64,000 nucleotides of DNA, from contig DASUKN010000094.1 in assembly GCA_036278715.1 (NCBI GenBank), positions 1-64,000 on the forward strand. The letters are read 5' to 3'. The first letter of the stretch is position 1, and each line of letters begins with the position of its first letter. Origin of the DNA: Udaeobacter sp025935755 (GTDB lineage: Bacteria; Verrucomicrobiota; Verrucomicrobiia; Chthoniobacterales; UBA10450). Below the pieces are notes generated by a model. The model worked only from the letters and a program-made list of their open reading frames with translations, searched no databases and had not been told where the DNA came from. A program made the translations under genes and the position numbers. Below are positions 59,323 to 64,000 of this stretch, in pieces.

Positions 59323-60201
59323 GTGAAGGGGTTTTGGCGAAACGTCGTCCTGATTGCGCTCGCGCACATTGCTCTGATCGCGGGTTTGATTCGCTGGAGC
59401 GTGGCGGCGAAGGCACCAGCGAATCCAGAGAGCATCATGTGGTTAGGCGTCGCAGGGGATCTCTCCGCAGACGAATCGGAAAAAGAGGAATCGCCATTAC
59501 CAAAACAGGCACCTGCTAAAACCGAATCCAGTCGGCTGGAAAAGAATGATGCAGAAGAGAAGCCCGTCGTAACAACCGGGAACAGCGAAATAGAATTGCC
59601 ATCAGCTACTCCGAAACCAACGGCAACAGCCGCAAAGCCGAGTGCCACTCCTTCGCCGAAACCAAAGGTAACTCCAAAGCCAACACCGAAACCTGCCCGC
59701 AATGTCACGCATCGCGTTGCAGCCGGGTCGACTCCCAAGAAAACGCTGCCAGCAAAGCCCAAGCCGCGCCCAGCGAAATCGAGCGCCAAGTCGGAAAAGA
59801 AAGACAAAATCACTCTGGCGAAAAGCGACGCCACGCCTCATAACGCAAGCGGCTCGACAGGCAAAGACGGCACTGCCGGCGGCGGCCCAAATGCATCCGA
59901 ATTCGGTTGGTACGGCGACATGTTGCACGACCGTTTTTACAGCGCCTGGATCCAACCGACCAAAGACATCCCTTCAGGAACGAAAATCTCGACGCTTGTG
60001 AATGTGCGGATCGAAAAAGATGGCCGTGTGTCGAGATTTGAAATCATCAAGCCGTCTCAAAACGGCGTCGTCAACGAATCCGTGAGAGTGGTGGCCAGGC
60101 AAGTCACTCATGTTGACCCGCCGCCGACAGGGCTAATCAAAGGCGATCACTACGACGTCAAAATCAATTTCGAACTGAACACCGAAGGGAAAACAGATTG
60201 A
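59323..60201 (+). CDS. TonB-like energy transducer
   Basis: The 292-residue protein has an N-terminal anchor (WRNVVLIALAHIALIAGLI), a long Pro/Lys/Thr-rich spacer (residues about 60-165, with ATPKPTATAAKPSATPSPKP) and a C-terminal TonB-type domain (LVNVRIEKDGRVSRFEIIKP and VVARQVTHVDPPPTGL). It would transmit energy from the ExbB/ExbD-like proteins to outer-membrane receptors or, in a Tol role, to Pal. GTG start at 59323, directly after a TTCAACG repeat. Its end overlaps the oppositely oriented S74 gene by 38 bases. Confidence 0.85.
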   Translation: MKGFWRNVVLIALAHIALIAGLIRWSVAAKAPANPESIMWLGVAGDLSADESEKEESPLPKQAPAKTESSRLEKNDAEEKPVVTTGNSEIELPSATPKPTATAAKPSATPSPKPKVTPKPTPKPARNVTHRVAAGSTPKKTLPAKPKPRPAKSSAKSEKKDKITLAKSDATPHNASGSTGKDGTAGGGPNASEFGWYGDMLHDRFYSAWIQPTKDIPSGTKISTLVNVRIEKDGRVSRFEIIKPSQNGVVNESVRVVARQVTHVDPPPTGLIKGDHYDVKINFELNTEGKTD

Positions 60202-61663
60202 TCACAGCGTCTAGCTCCGCAACTGTCATTCCGAGCAGAGTCGAGGCTGCAACGCAGCCCTCGAAAGCTTTCGGGGCGAGGCCAAGGCTTTCAATCGATT
60301 CTTTTCTTCTGTTTTCAGGTAAATCGCTGTTTGCGAGGTGCGACGCCGCTTGGCCGATCCCAACCTCGAAGCTCACTTTCTGAATTTGCGCGGCCTGTGC
60401 TTTTAGTTCTGCCCTGAGATCGTTAATTTCGTCCTGCTGCCGGGCGATGATAGACCCCTGCTCTTCGTTCCTGCGATGCTCTTTCAAAAACTCGTTTAGC
60501 AACATCACATTCACTTGATCATACCGGACGGTTAAAACATTTCCGTTGCTATCGCCAACTACCAGGTTTGGATTCACCTCGGCGACCTCTTCGGCGATCA
60601 AACCAAATTGCAGACTGGCTTTCGTGTCGCCGTTGTATTGAAACGTGACCGGGTTAAGCGACAGAATCGCTTCGCTGGCTTTATCCATTGGCTTGATGTC
60701 GTGCTTGAAGCGACGTGAAGAGTTGACGGTGCCGAGCTGGCCATCGGAGTCGATGTAAACGGCCGCTCCGGATACGTTACTGCCAAAAATTCCCGCGATA
60801 TAGGTGAAGAGCGTGGGTCCGTCCCCCGCACGACCGAGTCGCATGACGTTGCTCTCGTTTGGCCCACCACCCTCATTTCCGATGTAGATATTGACGCTGC
60901 CGCCGGTGTTATTGATTCCAGCGTGATAACCCACGGCAGTGTTAAGAGTGCCAGCATTCTGGGACAGTGCTGCTTCGCCGATGCCGGTGTTGAAGGATCC
61001 GGCGGTGTTTATAGCAAGCGCATTAGCACCCAGAGCGCTGTTGCCGATGCCGGTATCGTTACTATTTAGCGCAAAAGAACCGACAGCTGTATTGGTGTCC
61101 CCAGTGGTATTACCCAGCAGGGCGGCATAGCCAACAGCCGTATTGTTCTCGCCCGTGGTGTTGCGGGCTAGCGCACTGGCTGCGACAGCCGTATTGAGTT
61201 GACCTGTGTTATTACTAACGAGGGCATCCGACCCAATTGCCGTGTTCAATCTACCCTCGGTATTACTGAAAAGCGCATCGGATCCGATGCCGGTATTGCT
61301 GTAACCGATGGTGTTGTTTGTAAGCGCAGTTGTTCCAATGGCTGTGTTTAGTGCGCCGTCGCTATTGAGTAAAAGCGCCGCAGTGCCAACTGCGGTGTTT
61401 GAGTCCGCGTTGTTGAACAAAAGCGTGCCAGCGCCAACAGCGGTGTTGAAGCCGCCACTCGTGTCGGTGAAGAGCGAATACCAGCCAACGGCTGTGTTGC
61501 CAGCACCGGTAGCAAGATTTTTAAGGGCGTTAGTCCCTTCTGCCGTGGTAAAGTTGGGATAACCTCCATCCGGTGGCGGTACAACTGCTGGCGCTTTCGG
61601 TACAGCGACCGCAGCACAGGGAATCGCAAGTGTCACAAGAAATAATCGGACCGTTGTTTTCAT
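60164..61663 (-). CDS. Secreted tail-fibre-like protein with S74 chaperone domain
   Basis: A signal peptide (MKTTVRLFLVTLAIPCAAVA) is followed by many turns of an NTAVG-type repeat (NTAVGAGTLLFNN, NTAIGTTALTNN and others, residues about 45-280), as in trimeric fibres. Then comes an intramolecular chaperone-type S74 domain (SSRRFKHDIKPMD, FGLIAEEVAEVNP, VRYDQVNVMLLNEFLKE) and a coiled coil. The last part (ESIESLGLAPKAFEGCVAAS and onward) is encoded by a dispersed repeat and runs into the tonB-like gene on the other strand, so the native stop was probably lost. Surface fibre or adhesin role inferred. Confidence 0.85.
   Translation of the reverse strand: MKTTVRLFLVTLAIPCAAVAVPKAPAVVPPPDGGYPNFTTAEGTNALKNLATGAGNTAVGWYSLFTDTSGGFNTAVGAGTLLFNNADSNTAVGTAALLLNSDGALNTAIGTTALTNNTIGYSNTGIGSDALFSNTEGRLNTAIGSDALVSNNTGQLNTAVAASALARNTTGENNTAVGYAALLGNTTGDTNTAVGSFALNSNDTGIGNSALGANALAINTAGSFNTGIGEAALSQNAGTLNTAVGYHAGINNTGGSVNIYIGNEGGGPNESNVMRLGRAGDGPTLFTYIAGIFGSNVSGAAVYIDSDGQLGTVNSSRRFKHDIKPMDKASEAILSLNPVTFQYNGDTKASLQFGLIAEEVAEVNPNLVVGDSNGNVLTVRYDQVNVMLLNEFLKEHRRNEEQGSIIARQQDEINDLRAELKAQAAQIQKVSFEVGIGQAASHLANSDLPENRRKESIESLGLAPKAFEGCVAASTLLGMTVAELDAVINLFSLRCSVRN
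60225..60295 (+). repeat. Dispersed repeat, GTCATTC...GGCTTTC family
   Basis: Starts GTCATTCCGAGCAGAGTCGA and ends GGCGAGGCCAAGGCTTTCAA, with TCGAAAGCTTTCGGGGCG inside. Copies are at 18749-18811 (reverse) and 38943-39010. Here it encodes part of the C-terminus of the S74 protein on the minus strand. Confidence 0.85.
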
Positions 61664-61731
61664 AAACGTTAGAGCTTCGCAAACGCCTCACCGGCTTGGC
61701 GAGAGCAAACGTTTGTGGAAATGATCCGCGG

Positions 61732-63075
61732 CTACGCGGATTGTGCGCCCCGCCGCTGTGCGGCGAATTTCTCTTCAATTAGACGATGCAAATGACCAGC
61801 GATCGCTGGATGATCGAGTCGCTGGATGACTTCATCCAGAAAGCCGGTGACTAAGAGGCGTTGGGCGACTTTTGTGGGAATTCCGCGGGTGCGAAGGTAA
61901 AAAAGTTCATCTTCGTCGATCTGGCCAGACGTTGCACCGTGGGTGCAACGAACGTTGTCTGCGAGAATCTCCAGCCCGGGCATCGAGTTCGCTTCCGCGT
62001 CGTCGCTGAGAAGGAGGTTCCGAACTTTTTGGTACGCATCGGTGTAATGAGCATGCGGTTCCACGCGGATGAGCCCGCCGAAAATCGTGCGAGCGCGATC
62101 GTCGAGCGCGTTTTTGTAAAGCAAATCGCTCGCTGTCCGCGGCGAGACGTGGTCCTGTAATGTGCGCGCGTCGAATTCCTGCTGCTCTTTTGCTACGGCA
62201 ACAGCGAGCAAATCGCTGCGGCCACCTTCGCCAATGAGTCGGCTGAGGCTTTCGAAGCGCGAATACTTTGCGCCCACATGCAAATTCAGGCTCATAGCCG
62301 AAGCATCGTGATCAACGACAGTAGAGTTCATTTGTAACGCGATCACATTATTGGCCCACTGCTGCGCGCACACGTAAGTCACCTTCGCGCCTGGCCCGGC
62401 GATGAGATCGTTCACGCCACAGGCGAAGCCAGGTGCCGTTTGGCTGCATGACCGGAAATGCTCGATCACTGTGACCTTCGCTAATTCATCGGCCACCAGA
62501 AGCAGATGTGGAAACACCGACATGTTGTCGTGGCGCAGCCAATGGAAGATTTCGATCGGCAATTCGATCTCCAGTCCGCGCGGCACAAACAGGAATGTTC
62601 CAGTCGAAACGAGCGCTTTATGTAATGCCGCGAACTTGGCCGAGCCGAGCTTTGCCTCAGTCGACATGAAATATTTCCGGAACAGGTCGGCGTGCTCCGC
62701 CATGGCGCGCTCAAGCGGTTGAAAAATCACGCCCCGCTTTTTCAGATCTTCAGAAACGACGTCGCGCTCGACCAATTGGTCATTCGCAAAGATCATCCTG
62801 CCTGCGTACTTCTCGAGGCCACGGGAATATTTCAGGATATTTTCGCGATCATTTTCAGAAAGCGCTGGACTGGTCTTGAATTGTGTTAAATCGAGAAGGC
62901 CAACATTCGAGAATCGCCACGCCTGATTTTTTCGTGTGGGTTGCGGCAAAGATTCGAATTGTTCCCAGGCCGCGTGTTGCTGCTCGCGGAACCAGTCGGG
63001 TAAATCGCTAAACTCGGCCGGCCCGGATAGAATTGATCCGGGTTTGGCGACTTCGTTGGTGACTGAGGACATCAT
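61732..63075 (-). CDS. sufD: Fe-S cluster assembly protein SufD
   Basis: The 447-residue protein matches SufD: GTFLFVPRGLEIELPIEIFH, FPHLLLVADELAKVTVIEHF, then DLLYKNALDDRARTIFGGLI, VEPHAHYTDAYQKVRNLLLS and MPGLEILADNVRCTHGATSG with the conserved Cys-Thr-His. SufD joins SufB and SufC in a scaffold that builds Fe-S clusters under stress or iron limitation. It lies 61 bases after sufB on the same strand with no sufC in between. The first two codons are both ATG. Confidence 0.95.
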   Translation of the reverse strand: MMSSVTNEVAKPGSILSGPAEFSDLPDWFREQQHAAWEQFESLPQPTRKNQAWRFSNVGLLDLTQFKTSPALSENDRENILKYSRGLEKYAGRMIFANDQLVERDVVSEDLKKRGVIFQPLERAMAEHADLFRKYFMSTEAKLGSAKFAALHKALVSTGTFLFVPRGLEIELPIEIFHWLRHDNMSVFPHLLLVADELAKVTVIEHFRSCSQTAPGFACGVNDLIAGPGAKVTYVCAQQWANNVIALQMNSTVVDHDASAMSLNLHVGAKYSRFESLSRLIGEGGRSDLLAVAVAKEQQEFDARTLQDHVSPRTASDLLYKNALDDRARTIFGGLIRVEPHAHYTDAYQKVRNLLLSDDAEANSMPGLEILADNVRCTHGATSGQIDEDELFYLRTRGIPTKVAQRLLVTGFLDEVIQRLDHPAIAGHLHRLIEEKFAAQRRGAQSA

Positions 63076-63136
63076 TAAAATCTGACCATGAGAACCCGAA
63101 GGCTTTCGGGGCTACAGAAAATTGGTCGTGCGGCAG

Positions 63137-64000
63137 TTATCCGACCGAGCCTTCCATTTCCAGCTCGATCAGCCGTTTGAGCTCGACGCTGTATTCCATG
63201 GGGAATTGCCGCACGAGATCGTTAACGAACCCGTTCACGCTTAAGCTCATCGCCTGCGCCTCGCTCAATCCGCGCTGTTGCATGTAAAAAATCTGCTCCG
63301 CGCTAACCTGGCTGACGCTGGCTTCGTGCTGTACTGCGTTACCAGTTCCGCGCACGGTAATCGCCGGATAAGTGTCAGTGCGCGATGTGGCGTTGATGAG
63401 CAACGCGTCGCACTCGGTGTTGTTCTTGCAATTCTTTAGATGCTTCGGCACGTGCACCAGCCCCCGGTAAGTGGCGCGTCCTTTGCCTATCGAGATCGAT
63501 TTGGAAACGATGTTGCTGGTGGTCTCGTCGGCGGCATGAATCATCTTGGCGCCGGTGTCCTGATGCTGGCCATCGTTGGCAAGCGCGATCGACAAAACTT
63601 CGCCGCGCGCCTTGCGACCTTTCATAATCACACCGGGATACTTCATGGTGAGGCGAGAGCCGATGTTACAATCAATCCATTTTACTTCCGCGTTTTCCTC
63701 AGCGAGCCCGCGCTTTGTGACGAGGTTGAAAACGTTCGAAGCCCAATTCTGCACCGTGATGTACTGGATTTTCGCGCCCTTGAGCGCCACGAGTTCGACG
63801 ACAGCGCTGTGCAATGTTGGCGTATTAAATTTCGGCGCGGTGCAACCTTCCATGTAAGTCACTTCCGATCCTTCATCGGCAATGATAAGTGTGCGCTCGA
63901 ACTGGCCGAAGTTTTCCGCGTTGATTCGAAAATAGGCCTGCAACGGATGCTTCACTTTTACGCCGGGCGGGACGTAAATGAACGAGCCGCCGCTGAACAC
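63137..64000 (-). CDS. sufB: Fe-S cluster assembly protein SufB, 3' part
   Basis: The gene runs off the window edge, so only the C-terminal 287 residues are seen. FSGGSFIYVPPGVKVKHPLQ, YMEGCTAPKF, the scaffold core with IQYITVQNWASNVFNLVTKR, YRGLVHVPKHLKNCKNNTEC and the C-terminal LSEAQAMSLSVNGFVNDLV are typical SufB. SufB carries the nascent cluster in the SufBCD complex. The missing start is to the right of the window. Confidence 0.96.
   Translation of the reverse strand: MFSGGSFIYVPPGVKVKHPLQAYFRINAENFGQFERTLIIADEGSEVTYMEGCTAPKFNTPTLHSAVVELVALKGAKIQYITVQNWASNVFNLVTKRGLAEENAEVKWIDCNIGSRLTMKYPGVIMKGRKARGEVLSIALANDGQHQDTGAKMIHAADETTSNIVSKSISIGKGRATYRGLVHVPKHLKNCKNNTECDALLINATSRTDTYPAITVRGTGNAVQHEASVSQVSAEQIFYMQQRGLSEAQAMSLSVNGFVNDLVRQFPMEYSVELKRLIELEMEGSVG

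Overview
The window looks like a chromosomal stretch of a moderately GC-rich Verrucomicrobia-type bacterium, possibly Chthoniobacterales (inference). The strongest pointer is the head-to-tail duplicated UvrA with four ABC ATPase halves, an architecture known from Chlamydia in the same PVC superphylum. Secreted proteins carrying repeated STRSFVQ-type domains and many short palindromic intergenic repeats fit the same picture. No prophage, transposase or CRISPR array is visible.

Layout. 1-7145 (mostly minus strand): an octamer tandem repeat, DNA polymerase X, two paralogous secreted metalloprotease-like proteins and a lytic transglycosylase. 7197-9473: PriA. 9713-22053: a secreted cyclase-family protein, then a mainly plus-strand run of envelope and sugar genes (TIGR04282, GT2, GT9 and GT4 transferases, an epimerase, a 2OG oxygenase), an MgtE-like protein, a sulfite-oxidase-type enzyme, TrxB and a GNAT enzyme. 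22196-28673: a compact respiratory operon encoding CoxB with a c-heme, a CoxA-CoxC fusion, CtaG, a small membrane protein, a Rieske protein and cytochrome b with a c-heme, mostly joined by ATGA overlaps. 28674-33097: sparse, with an intrinsic terminator, a secreted glycosidase-like protein, half of a tRNA-Thr followed by a hairpin-rich region, and an RRM protein. 33098-35274: an arginine dihydrolase next to a LOR/SDH ornithine cyclodeaminase. 35393-41656: small proteins, a chitosanase-like protein, methyltransferases and fumarase. 41788-50123: tRNA-Val, aceBAK, GmhA, a rhomboid-like protein and GTP-PEPCK; malate synthase, isocitrate lyase, AceK, fumarase and PEPCK together suggest growth on C2 compounds with gluconeogenesis. 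50332-64000: the giant uvrA, lgt, an ExbB/ExbD/TonB set, a tail-fibre-like S74 protein, sufD and the 3' part of sufB.

The most unusual feature is a set of short dispersed palindromic repeats found both between genes and inside reading frames without breaking them. At least two, and probably seven or eight, repeat-derived segments lie in frame in uvrA and add roughly 300 residues to the usual tandem UvrA. One lies in the TIGR04282 gene and one extends the S74 protein. Two four-helix-bundle (IVP/S23-type) genes are each bounded by complementary sequences, like the intervening sequences of 23S rRNA but located between protein genes. All calls come from reading the sequence; no database search was run.
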